A DNA stretch of 64,000 nucleotides from Syntrophotaleaceae bacterium. Lineage in GTDB: Bacteria > Desulfobacterota > Desulfuromonadia > Desulfuromonadales > Syntrophotaleaceae. Where the stretch lies: assembly GCA_041390365.1 (NCBI GenBank), contig JAWKQB010000002.1:562001-626000 (forward strand), written 5' to 3'. A program made the translations under genes and the position numbers. The notes beneath the pieces were generated by a model, which made no database searches, had not been told where the DNA came from, and saw only the letters and a program-made list of their open reading frames with translations. Below are positions 14,826-23,837 of the stretch, piece after piece (the first letter of the stretch is position 1; each line of letters begins with the position of its first letter).

Positions 14826-17807
14826 ATGACCGAATCCTCAGATAAAGAGAAAGAGCCCCGCGCGCGAAAGAGCCAGGACATCTGCGGTGAAAAAGGCTGT
14901 CTGTTTCAAGTGTCCTTTGAGCAAGCGGAGGTGGGGCTGGCGCATATCGGAAGGGAAGGGCGATGGGTTCGCGTCAATGGAAAGTTGTGTCAAATTCTTG
15001 GCTACGAACGGGATGAACTTTTGCGCAAGTCCCTGCAGGACCTCGCTCACCCCGAGGATGGGGACGATGATAGGACCGGTCCGGAAGAACGTCTTCTGCG
15101 CAAGGACGGATCGACGATCTGGGTCAGTATCAGGATGGTTCCGGTACAGGTTACGGCCGACATCCCGGAGCTTTTCATCGCCGTAATCGAGGATATCACC
15201 GAACGCAAACTGGCCGAACAGCAGATCCAGTGCAATGAATCCCGTCTGCGCAGCATCGTCAGAATTCTTCATTTCCGCAGCGAGACCATTCAGGAGTTCC
15301 TCAACCACGCGCTTGATGAAGCCATCAGCCTGACGGAGAGCAGGATCGGCTACATCTATTTTTACGATGAGGAGCGTCAGCAGTTCATTCTCAACGCCTG
15401 GTCCCGGGAGGTCATGCACCAATGCACCATCACCGATCCCCAGACCTGCTATGAACTTAAGGATACCGGGATCTGGGGGGAAGCGGTGCGCCAGCGAAAG
15501 CCGATCATCCTCAACGATTACCAGGCCCATCACCCGCTCAAGAAAGGGTATCCCGAGGGACATGCCCCGCTGAAGTCCTTCCTGACCCTGCCGGTTTTCA
15601 AGGAAGACCGGATCGTGGCCGTTGTCGGAGTGGCCAACAAGGAATCCGCCTATGATCAGACCGATGTGCTGCAGCTCACCCTGCTGATGGATTCCGTCTG
15701 GCGGTTCGTCGACATCAAGCGGGGGGAAAAAGCCCTCCGGGAGAGCGAGGAGCGGTTTCGGTCAATTTTTGAAGATGCATCCGCCGGGATGATCGTCATT
15801 GACCCCGAGGACAATCTGCTCAATGTCAATCCCTGCTTTTGCAGCTACCTGGATTACGCCGAGGCGGACCTGGTCGGCGGCAATTACCGAAACCTCGTCC
15901 ATCCCCTTGATCGGCCCCAGATCGATCGGTGCTATGAAGATGTTCGGGAGGGGCATCGCAAGGTCTGCCATTACGAAGCCCGACTGTTGCGGAAAAACGG
16001 TGGGGAGCGATGGTTTTTCATTTCTGTCACCTGGCTTGCCGACGAGCAGGATCGGCCCAGGTATGCGGTGGCGCTGCTGCAGGATATCACCGAACTGAAA
16101 AGCTCCCAGCACGCCCTGGAAAAAGAACGGGAGTTCCTGCAGACGGTCATTGACGGGGTGGCTGACCCCATACGGGTCATTGATGCCGACCGCCAGGTTC
16201 TGCTGATGAACCGGTCAGCCCAAAACCTTCTGTCCGGGAATTCAGGCTCCGGAGCCTTGCCTCTCCAGGGTGAATCCTTCGCCGACGTCGATCCTCCCGA
16301 AATACTGGAGACTATCCGCCGGACCGGACAAAACCAGACTTTTGTCCGCAAGGGGATCGACGGCAGCGGCGAGGAGAAGATTTTCGAACTGCAGGCTTCG
16401 CCCTTCAGGGATGAAAAAGGTCGAGTGCTTGGCATCATCGAGACCGCCCGGGATATCACCGAACATCTGAATGTGCAGAACCAGCTGCGAGAGAACCAGA
16501 AGCATCTGAAATACCTGGCCTATCATGACCCCCTTACCAACCTGCCCAACCGGCTGCAACTGCAGGAGCATCTCAGGAAGGCGCTGTCGGCAGCCCGGCG
16601 GGCTGGAAAAAAGGTCGCCTTCCTGCTGTTTGATCTCGACCGCTTTAAAAACATCAACGATTCTCTGGGACATCAGGCCGGGGACCACGTGCTGCGGGAG
16701 ATCGGCGAACGTCTGCAGCGGTGGATCCGCAACTATGATACCGTGGCCCGCCTGGGCGGCGACGAATTCGGCATCATTCTGAACCAGATCGACGATGAAA
16801 ACCATGTCGCCGCCATTGTCCAGAAGCTGCTGGGGGTTGTCAGTCAGCCTATTCGCCTGAAAAACGGCGATTTTACCCTGACTGCCAGTTTCGGCATCAG
16901 TGTTTTCCCGACCGATACCGAAAACGAGGAGAGCCTGCTGAAGTTTGCGGATGCGGCGATGTACCGGGCCAAGGCCAGGGGAAGGAACAATTTTCAGTTC
17001 TATACCTCGGATATGAACGCCCGCACACACGAGTTTCTGATCATGGAGACCGCTCTCAGAAAAGCCGTTGAAAACCAGGAATTTTTCCTTGAATTTCAAC
17101 CCCTGGTCGATCTTGAGAACCGGACCGTTGTCTGCCTCGAAGCCCTCTTGCGCTGGCATCATCCCGTCCAGGGCCCCTTGTCCCCCGGTGATTTCATCCC
17201 CCTGGCGGAAGACACCGGCCTGATCGTACCGATCGGAGACTGGGTCCTGTCCACCGCCTGCAGCCAGGCCGTATTCTGGCAGAGCCAGGGTATGCCCCCG
17301 ATCCGGATTTCGGTCAATATCTCAGGTCGACAGTTCCGGGAGCCCGATTTCGCCGAAAAGGTGGAGCGTATCCTTCTACAGAGCGGCCTCGATCCCCGTT
17401 GGCTGGAGCTGGAGATCACCGAAAGCGTGGCCATGGAAAACGTGGAGAAAACGATCCTGAAACTGAGCGACCTCAAGGCGAAGGGTGTCTCCCTCTCCGT
17501 CGACGACTTCGGCACCGGCTATTCTTCCCTGAGCTATCTCAAGCTGTTCCCGATTCACAAACTCAAGATCGATCGGTCTTTCGTCCGGGATATCACCAGC
17601 GATCCAAATGATGCGGCCATAGCTTCCGCCGTCATCGCCCTGGCTCATAGCATGGGGCTGCAGGTCGTGGGGGAGGGGATCGAGACGGAGGAACAGTTGG
17701 CGTTTCTGAAGGAAAAGGGGTGTGATTTCGGGCAGGGGTATCTTTTCAGCAGACCGCTGGCAGCGGGGAAAATGTCCAAAGAGCATTTTTCTGCTCCGAT
17801 TGATTAA
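14826..17807 (+). CDS. PAS-GAF-PAS-PAS-GGDEF-EAL cyclic-di-GMP protein
   Basis: A 993-residue cytoplasmic sensor of c-di-GMP metabolism. The ATG at 14826 follows GGAG; a TTG at 14766 would give a longer form. Parts: PAS (about 28-130), GAF (140-305), two PAS (315-435, 440-570), GGDEF (575-735) and EAL (745-990). The cyclase motif G-G-D-E-F is intact, with an inhibitory R-N-Y-D site exactly five residues before it. The guanine-contact Asp in G-H-Q-A-G-D-H-V-L is kept, which fits c-di-GMP rather than the Ser-containing cGAMP-making variants. The EAL part has E-A-L-L-R-W and D-D-F-G-T-G-Y-S-S, so hydrolysis is also possible. Confidence 0.92.
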   Translation: MTESSDKEKEPRARKSQDICGEKGCLFQVSFEQAEVGLAHIGREGRWVRVNGKLCQILGYERDELLRKSLQDLAHPEDGDDDRTGPEERLLRKDGSTIWVSIRMVPVQVTADIPELFIAVIEDITERKLAEQQIQCNESRLRSIVRILHFRSETIQEFLNHALDEAISLTESRIGYIYFYDEERQQFILNAWSREVMHQCTITDPQTCYELKDTGIWGEAVRQRKPIILNDYQAHHPLKKGYPEGHAPLKSFLTLPVFKEDRIVAVVGVANKESAYDQTDVLQLTLLMDSVWRFVDIKRGEKALRESEERFRSIFEDASAGMIVIDPEDNLLNVNPCFCSYLDYAEADLVGGNYRNLVHPLDRPQIDRCYEDVREGHRKVCHYEARLLRKNGGERWFFISVTWLADEQDRPRYAVALLQDITELKSSQHALEKEREFLQTVIDGVADPIRVIDADRQVLLMNRSAQNLLSGNSGSGALPLQGESFADVDPPEILETIRRTGQNQTFVRKGIDGSGEEKIFELQASPFRDEKGRVLGIIETARDITEHLNVQNQLRENQKHLKYLAYHDPLTNLPNRLQLQEHLRKALSAARRAGKKVAFLLFDLDRFKNINDSLGHQAGDHVLREIGERLQRWIRNYDTVARLGGDEFGIILNQIDDENHVAAIVQKLLGVVSQPIRLKNGDFTLTASFGISVFPTDTENEESLLKFADAAMYRAKARGRNNFQFYTSDMNARTHEFLIMETALRKAVENQEFFLEFQPLVDLENRTVVCLEALLRWHHPVQGPLSPGDFIPLAEDTGLIVPIGDWVLSTACSQAVFWQSQGMPPIRISVNISGRQFREPDFAEKVERILLQSGLDPRWLELEITESVAMENVEKTILKLSDLKAKGVSLSVDDFGTGYSSLSYLKLFPIHKLKIDRSFVRDITSDPNDAAIASAVIALAHSMGLQVVGEGIETEEQLAFLKEKGCDFGQGYLFSRPLAAGKMSKEHFSAPID

Positions 17808-18092
17808 CAGAAAACAATACAAATTCTTGAAACGGGCCAAATTTTTGTCCCTCCAGTCACATTTTGTAAATCCCAGAGTTTTCGAAACGATCTTCTCCTT
17901 TAATACTTGAAAATTTTTGGTAACCATTTCCATTTTTTAACTGCCCATGCCATAAGGATTTTCTTTCCAGTTGAACGCATAATGGCCGGTTGTCCGATTT
18001 TTTCGGCCAGGTTTGGAGCGACAATTGCTTTAATTCCGAGTGTTTTCTGAATCGCTATGCACCTGCCACCCGTTTGCTTAATGGAGGTCTCG

Positions 18093-20324
18093 TTGAAACT
18101 CTTTGGCAAGATATTCATTCCCGTTTTTATCTCCCTGGTGCTGGCATCCGTCATCATCGCTTTCTCCATCAACAGTAAAACCAGCCGCCTGGTTCAGGAG
18201 CGAATCGACAGCGAGATCACCTTGTACAACGACACCCACAACGCTCTCGCCCGGGAGCAATTGTCGAAAATATTTCAAGCGGTCGACATCCGGGCGAAAA
18301 TGCACCTGGAGCAGGCAGCCCTTTTTTCTTCTCTGGATATTGTCAAACAGGCTTACGACAGGGCCCTGAAAGGGCAAATCGACGAAGAAGCCGACGAACA
18401 GGTCCGGGCGGCCCGAAATTTTCTGAAGGACCACTTCTCCCCCATCGAAAAGACCTTTTCCCAGGTCACCGGTGAACCTGAACTGAGGGCCCACTTTCAC
18501 CTGTCCAACAACCGCTCCTTCGCCCGGGTCTGGCGGGACGGGTGGCAGATCAAGCAGGGCGAGATGAAGCTGGATGTTTCGGATGATCTCAGCGGGTTCC
18601 GGGAGATGGTCGTCCAGATCAACTCCCGACATCAGCCTTTGCAGGGGGTGGAACTCGGCATCGGCGGGTTTGTCGTCAGGGGTCTTTCCCCGGTGAACGA
18701 CAGCTCCGGAAATCCGGCCGGGTCGGTGGAATCCTACTCCTCCTTTGAATCCCTTCTGCAGGAGATCGAACTTGAAGAGGGGAAGCAGATTTCCCTCTTC
18801 ATGCCGGCGGAAAAACTGGGCGTGGCCAAACAGCTGAACGACCCAAAGAAGTTTCCGGTCGTCGATGGACGCTGGGTCCAGGTCTACGCCTCCGATCCGA
18901 AGATTGCCGGCAAGATTTACCAGTCGGAGGATTTCTCCCGAGCCTTCCAGAACCCGATTCATAAGTTCCAGGTGGCGGATCAGATGGTTTTCACCCAGGC
19001 GGTGAAGGATTTTTCCGGCAAGGCGATCGGCGTGCTGTTGCTTAGCGAAGACCTCGGCCCTTGGAACAGTGCTTTGGCGGCCAAGCTGAAAGAGGGGAAA
19101 CGGCACGCCCGCGCCGCCATGACGGGCACCATCCTGCTGCTGACGCTGGTGCTGCTGGTTATCGGGGGCATCACCTACGTGATCGCCAAGGGGATTGGTC
19201 GATCGGTGCGGGAAACCGCTGAAATGCTCCACGCCATGGAAGAAGGCAACCTCAATGCCCGGCTGTCGATCAGAGGCAGGGATGAGATCGCCACGCTGAG
19301 CGTTGCGCTCAACAAATTTGCCGACAATCTGCGCGACGAGGTTGTGGCTGCCTTTGAAAAACTGGCGGCGGGGGATTTCACCTTTGAGGCCCACGGGGTG
19401 ATCCGCCAACCGCTCGAGCGGGTGAACCGGTCGCTGAATGACCTGATGCTTCAGATTCAGGCAGCCGGTGAACAGATTTCCAATGGCAGCGGCCAGGTGG
19501 CCGATACCGGCCAATCCCTCGCTCAGGGAGCGACGGAACAGGCCAGCAGTCTTGAGGAGATCTCCGCCTCGGTCACCCAGATGGCCGCCCAGACCAAGGC
19601 CAATGCGGAGAATGCCGCGCAGGCCAGCCAGCTGTCCGGCCAGGCTCATAAGGCGGGAGAAAAAGGCACTGCCAGCATGCAGGAGATGGTGCAGGCGATG
19701 GACAGAATCAACGCCGCCAGCCAGAATATTTCCAAAATCATCAAGGTGATCGACGAAATCGCTTTCCAGACCAACCTGCTGGCGCTCAATGCGGCGGTCG
19801 AGGCGGCGCGGGCCGGTCAGCACGGCAAGGGCTTTGCCGTAGTGGCCGAAGAGGTGCGCAGCCTGGCGGCCCGCAGCGCCAAGGCGGCTCACGAGACCTC
19901 GGCGCTGATCGAGGATTCGGTCAACCTGACCCGGCAGGGCGGACAGATCGCCGATGAGACTTCCGTCGCCCTGGCCGAGATCGTCCAGGGTATCACCAAG
20001 GTCAACGATCTGGTTCTGGAAATTGCCGCCGCCTCCAACGAGCAGGCGCTGGGGATCAGTCAGATTCACCAGGGGCTGGGACAAATCGACCAGGTCACCC
20101 AGCAGAATACCGCCAATGCCGAGGAGAGTGCCGCAGCCGCCGAGGTGCTTTCCAGCCAGGCGGAACAGCTACGGCATATGCTGTCGAAATTTCACCTCCA
20201 GGGGAATACTCTTATAGGATTGAAGACCACGCCCCGACGGGTCGCGGAATTGGACAATCCGGTACAGGCAGTCCGGCCCAAGCCGATGATTGCCCTGGAC
20301 AGTTCAGAATTCGGAAAATTCTGA
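18093..20324 (+). CDS. methyl-accepting chemotaxis protein with dCache_3-like sensor
   Basis: A 743-residue chemoreceptor. The start is the TTG at 18093 because GGAGG lies five bases before it; upstream ATGs lack a site. Parts: membrane helix (7-29), periplasmic double-Cache-type sensor (about 30-345, with the H-F-H-L-S-N-N-R-S-F-A-R-V-W motif of the dCache_3 group), second helix (about 350-372), HAMP, and a long cytoplasmic coiled coil whose tip reads E-I-A-F-Q-T-N-L-L-A-L-N-A-A-V-E-A-A-R. It controls a CheA kinase; no che genes are nearby. The ligand is unknown. The 285-base AT-richer gap upstream shows no clear gene. Confidence 0.92.
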   Translation: MKLFGKIFIPVFISLVLASVIIAFSINSKTSRLVQERIDSEITLYNDTHNALAREQLSKIFQAVDIRAKMHLEQAALFSSLDIVKQAYDRALKGQIDEEADEQVRAARNFLKDHFSPIEKTFSQVTGEPELRAHFHLSNNRSFARVWRDGWQIKQGEMKLDVSDDLSGFREMVVQINSRHQPLQGVELGIGGFVVRGLSPVNDSSGNPAGSVESYSSFESLLQEIELEEGKQISLFMPAEKLGVAKQLNDPKKFPVVDGRWVQVYASDPKIAGKIYQSEDFSRAFQNPIHKFQVADQMVFTQAVKDFSGKAIGVLLLSEDLGPWNSALAAKLKEGKRHARAAMTGTILLLTLVLLVIGGITYVIAKGIGRSVRETAEMLHAMEEGNLNARLSIRGRDEIATLSVALNKFADNLRDEVVAAFEKLAAGDFTFEAHGVIRQPLERVNRSLNDLMLQIQAAGEQISNGSGQVADTGQSLAQGATEQASSLEEISASVTQMAAQTKANAENAAQASQLSGQAHKAGEKGTASMQEMVQAMDRINAASQNISKIIKVIDEIAFQTNLLALNAAVEAARAGQHGKGFAVVAEEVRSLAARSAKAAHETSALIEDSVNLTRQGGQIADETSVALAEIVQGITKVNDLVLEIAAASNEQALGISQIHQGLGQIDQVTQQNTANAEESAAAAEVLSSQAEQLRHMLSKFHLQGNTLIGLKTTPRRVAELDNPVQAVRPKPMIALDSSEFGKF

Positions 20325-20511
20325 TATAGGATCGCAAAGAAGACACCGAGAGCCGCCCGGTTGGTTGAAAGGCTTGTTTTAATCCTTGGCAATGGATAAA
20401 ATCCAATCCGATATCGTTGAATGTTGTCAGGTGCCAGAGGTTCAGTTCCAGCCAGTCCGGGGCGGCTTTCGGTTGGACGCAGAAATGAACGTTTTCCATT
20501 GTGACAGGTGA

Positions 20512-21681
20512 ATGAATTTCAGCAACGGCCTGGCCAGGCAGACACATCCCGAAGAACGGCGGATTCGCCTGATTGAAACGATCTATGCGACGGTTGCGGA
20601 TCCGGGCGCATGGCAGGCATTTCTGCAGGAAATTATTGGCTGCACCAACTCCCGGTCGGCCCGCATGCTGGTCCTGAACCCCCAGGCGGACCGGGTTCTG
20701 TCCAGCATCAAGCAGAATATCGACGATAGCTTTCACCGTCAGTACACAGAACATTACGTCAACGCCTGCCCCTGGCGTCCGGAGTTGGTGCGAAAGGCTC
20801 CGGGACGTCTTTATTCGACCTACCTCCACTTCAGTTGCCGCCAGCCCGACTACCTGCGCACCGAATTCTTCAACGACTGGGCCGGTCCCCAGGACATCCA
20901 TCACGGGGTCTGCGGCACCATATTCAAGAATTCCCACCGCACGGTACAACTGCTGGTTCAGCGGACCGGGGGACAGGGGCACTACACCGAAGAGGATACC
21001 GATTTCATTAACGGATTCGTGCCGCACCTCCAGCATGCTTTTCTGCTGGCGGCCCAGGTGGCCGATCAGACCGCGCGGTCCGAGGCTCTCGCAGCCGCGG
21101 CCGGGGGGGAAAGCCTCCCGTTCATGCTGCTGGATCATACATTGCGCCCGGTTCACTGTAACCCGGGAGCCGAGGAGCTGCTTGGCAGCGGCTCGGCCCT
21201 GAGACTGGTCAACGGCCAGTTGCAGCTCGCCGATGGTCGACGGAACCAGACCCTGCAGCGTCTGCTGCGGGAATGTCTGGCCGCCGCCGATTCCCGGACC
21301 TTTGATAGCGCCGGCGGCATCCTGGAGGTGCCGCGGCCCGATCGCGCCGACCTGCAGCTGCTGATCAGGCCGATCCACCCGGACATCCCGATCCTGAGCG
21401 TCCGGCCGGAAGGGTATGTGGCAGTTTATGTGTATGACCCCGAGGCAAAAGTTGCGATCGACAGGACTCGGTTGAGTGCCCTCTACGGTCTGTCCGGGGC
21501 GGAGACCCGGATAGCCTTGGCGATGCTGGACACTCCGGAACCGGCCGAAGTGGCGAAGCGCTGTTTTATCAGTCTGCACACGGTGCGGTCCCATCTCAAA
21601 TCGATCTTCGCGAAAACCGGCACCGGGAGCCAGGCCGAACTGATGAGGCTCCTGTTGACCGGTCCGGCACGAAAGCGATAA
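20512..21681 (+). CDS. LuxR-family regulator with GAF/PAS-like sensor part
   Basis: A 389-residue cytoplasmic regulator. The first 190 residues form a GAF-like module with several aromatics and Cys; 200-300 looks PAS-like (F-M-L-L-D-H-T-L-R-P-V-H-C-N-P-G-A-E-E-L-L); the C-terminus (about 320-385) is a LuxR helix-turn-helix (L-S-G-A-E-T-R-I-A-L-A, then I-S-L-H-T-V-R-S-H-L-K-S-I-F-A-K-T). It is not an AHL-type LuxR. It precedes an alpha/beta hydrolase and an outer-membrane protein on the same strand, which it may control. Confidence 0.85.
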   Translation: MNFSNGLARQTHPEERRIRLIETIYATVADPGAWQAFLQEIIGCTNSRSARMLVLNPQADRVLSSIKQNIDDSFHRQYTEHYVNACPWRPELVRKAPGRLYSTYLHFSCRQPDYLRTEFFNDWAGPQDIHHGVCGTIFKNSHRTVQLLVQRTGGQGHYTEEDTDFINGFVPHLQHAFLLAAQVADQTARSEALAAAAGGESLPFMLLDHTLRPVHCNPGAEELLGSGSALRLVNGQLQLADGRRNQTLQRLLRECLAAADSRTFDSAGGILEVPRPDRADLQLLIRPIHPDIPILSVRPEGYVAVYVYDPEAKVAIDRTRLSALYGLSGAETRIALAMLDTPEPAEVAKRCFISLHTVRSHLKSIFAKTGTGSQAELMRLLLTGPARKR

Positions 21682-21709
21682 GGGAGCGGGTTTGGCTCAA
21701 GAGAGCCTG

Positions 21710-21748
21710 ATCGGAGTCGCTATCGATATCGGAATCGGGGCTGGGGCG
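21710..21748. repeat. intergenic GATATC/GGAATCGGGG-type degenerate repeat
   Basis: A run of near-copies of (G)ATCGGAGTC / TATCGATATCGG / AATCGGGGC. Same word family as 9449-9490 and 56393-56430. It occupies the gap after the LuxR-type gene. Confidence 0.6.
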
Positions 21749-21824
21749 AATTGTTGCGGTATCTGAAGGTTTTCAGATTTTGTGGTGGATAGATTCGAAA
21801 GTTGATCCGAAACGAGCTAACTGT

Positions 21825-22610
21825 ATGAATTGTCACGATTCCCGAACAGTCCTCTCCCCTGACGGTATCCCCCTCTTTTGCGATTGCGCCGGTGAAGGCG
21901 ACCCGATGCTGCTGTTCATCCACGGCTGGACCTGCCGTCGGACCTACTGGCTGCCGCAGTTGCAGCATTTCGCCGCAATCCGCGCGGTGGCGGCGCCGGA
22001 CTTGCCCGGTCACGGTGAAACCCCCGCCGCCGGTCGGAGCCGTTGGAACGTGGATTCCTTCGCACGGGATATCGTTGCCTGCGCCGACGCCCTGATGGCT
22101 AAAAAGCTCGTGCTGATCGGCCATTCGATGGGCGGCGCCGTGGCTCTGGAGGCCGCTCGCCGTCTGCAGGATCGGGTCGCGGGAGTGGTGCTGGTGGACA
22201 CCTTCGTCATCGACTACGGCGGGTTGGATAAGGACACGATTCAGGCGATCGCCGCGCCCTTCGAAGCCGATTTTCCGGCCGCCATGGCTGCGCTGGTGAC
22301 ACAGACCGCCACTGCCGCCACTCCGCCCGAACTCCTGGCACGGCTGGTCCGGGAGATGTCGGCCGCCGATCCTGTCTGGGCCATCCCGGTCTGGCGCGAT
22401 CTGCTTGCCTGGAGCCCAGCGGCCGCTTTCAAGGAACTGCGGGTGCCGATCCAAGCCGTCAACGGCGACCTGATTCCCCCTTCCGCCAGGGAGCGCTGTG
22501 CGCCCTTTGTCACCGAAACCCTCATCCCCGGCGCCGGGCATTTCCTGCAAATGGAAAATCCGGCCTTTTTCAACCAGGTTCTGGAGTCCGTTTTGAAACG
22601 GCTTCGCTAA
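21825..22610 (+). CDS. alpha/beta hydrolase
   Basis: A 261-residue alpha/beta hydrolase from the ATG at 21825 (no strong ribosome-binding site; an in-frame TTG at 21780 is an alternative). Oxyanion strand F-I-H-G-W, nucleophile Ser in G-H-S-M-G-G, acid Asp in V-N-G-D-L-I and His in G-A-G-H-F-L-Q-M-E-N-P are all present, so the triad is intact. The closest pattern is the small esterase / C-C hydrolase type. The next gene encodes an aromatic-transport-type barrel, hinting at a hydrophobic ester or ring-fission substrate, but this is inference. Confidence 0.85.
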   Translation: MNCHDSRTVLSPDGIPLFCDCAGEGDPMLLFIHGWTCRRTYWLPQLQHFAAIRAVAAPDLPGHGETPAAGRSRWNVDSFARDIVACADALMAKKLVLIGHSMGGAVALEAARRLQDRVAGVVLVDTFVIDYGGLDKDTIQAIAAPFEADFPAAMAALVTQTATAATPPELLARLVREMSAADPVWAIPVWRDLLAWSPAAAFKELRVPIQAVNGDLIPPSARERCAPFVTETLIPGAGHFLQMENPAFFNQVLESVLKRLR

Positions 22611-22849
22611 AGCGTCCGTTCCCGCTTTTTCCGAACAATATCCCTTTAAACTCACCGCGCGGGAGAAGGGAGGCCAAAAACGGCCTCCAGGTGCCGCTGC
22701 ATACACGTCTGCAGGTTCTGAGTCTTGACCACTTCTGCACAAAAAAGCCTTGATCGAAATTGATTTCCGTGCACAATGAGGCACTAGATTAATGAATTGG
22801 GGGCAGAGATCTGCCACTGCCCGATGTTTTATTCATGGAGGGAAGGATT

Positions 22850-23779
22850 ATGGGGAAGAATCGATTTGGGGGTCTGCTCGTCGTTCTGCTGCTCTGTCTG
22901 GCGGTGCCCTGTCAGGCGGGAATAACCGGCAATCACTACACCAACGGAGCCGAAGGGATCAAAGGTGCCAGCGTTCCGCCGCCCGGCAATTACTACCGGC
23001 TCTACAACGTGTTCTACTCCAGCGATGAGCTGATGGATACCGATGGCGATAAACTTGACGTCGATTTCGATGTCTTTGTCTTTGCCAACGTTCATCGCTT
23101 CATTCATGTGTCCGAATGGAAGATTCTCGGAGGCAACTTCTTCGGCAGTCTGCTGGTGCCGGTGGTCTATACCGATCTGGAAATCGGGGCACTCGGTGTC
23201 GAGGACGACGACTGGAGCATCGGCGACAGCTTCATCGAGCCGGCGGGACTGGCCTGGCACGGCGAGCGCTGGGACGCCGCCGTCAGCCTTGGCGTCTGGG
23301 TTCCGACAGGGCCCAACAACGACAGGCGTCCGGCCTACCCGGGCAAGGACTATTGGACCGGGATGCTGACCTTCGGCGCCACCGTCTACCCCGATGCGGC
23401 CAAGACCTGGTCCGTTTCCTGGCTGGGGCGCTACGAGGTCCACAGTGAAAAGCAGGGGGACGATCTGACCGCGGGGGATGATTTCCATTTCGAATGGGGG
23501 ATCGGCAAGGCCCTTCCGCCCTCCTGGAAACTGGGGCCTTTGCAAGCCTGGGAGGTCGGCGTGGTTGGCTATGCCCAGTGGCAGGTGACGGATGACCGGG
23601 GGGATGACGTGACGTGGGATAAGGATGACCATGACCGCGTGTTCGCCGTGGGGCCTGAAGTCCGTTGCATGATTCCCCAGTGGAAGCTGCTGCTCGAACT
23701 GCGCTCGCAGCAGGAATTCGGTGCCGTGGACCGCTCCGAGGGTTTGACAACGACTCTGGTCGTCACCAAAATTTTCTGA
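22850..23779 (+). CDS. outer-membrane beta-barrel, phenol MetA-degradation (SphA) family
   Basis: A 309-residue exported protein. GGAGG precedes the ATG at 22850; the signal ends after V-P-C-Q-A. The mature start N-H-Y-T-N-G-A-E-G-I-K-G-A-S-V-P-P-P-G-N is characteristic of the Phenol_MetA_deg/SphA family, and alternating aromatic strands with a C-terminal V-T-K-I-F end fit a barrel insertion signal. Family members are linked to uptake of hydrophobic compounds. It lies 239 bases after the hydrolase gene and ends at a shared terminator. Confidence 0.85.
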   Translation: MGKNRFGGLLVVLLLCLAVPCQAGITGNHYTNGAEGIKGASVPPPGNYYRLYNVFYSSDELMDTDGDKLDVDFDVFVFANVHRFIHVSEWKILGGNFFGSLLVPVVYTDLEIGALGVEDDDWSIGDSFIEPAGLAWHGERWDAAVSLGVWVPTGPNNDRRPAYPGKDYWTGMLTFGATVYPDAAKTWSVSWLGRYEVHSEKQGDDLTAGDDFHFEWGIGKALPPSWKLGPLQAWEVGVVGYAQWQVTDDRGDDVTWDKDDHDRVFAVGPEVRCMIPQWKLLLELRSQQEFGAVDRSEGLTTTLVVTKIF

Positions 23780-23804
23780 CAAATTTTCCGATAACTGAAA
23801 AAAA

Positions 23805-23837
23805 AGCCCATCCCCGTTTCCTGGGGATGGGCTTTTT
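23805..23837. terminator. bidirectional terminator
   Basis: A perfect 11-bp stem AGCCCATCCCC / GGGGATGGGCT with a 7-base loop, flanked by A8 on the left and T on the right, between two convergent genes. Confidence 0.92.

Noticed and set aside
17900..18172. A 90-codon minus-strand frame upstream of the chemoreceptor
   Set aside because: No ribosome-binding site, overlaps the chemoreceptor start, AT-rich and Lys/Ile biased; no family pattern.
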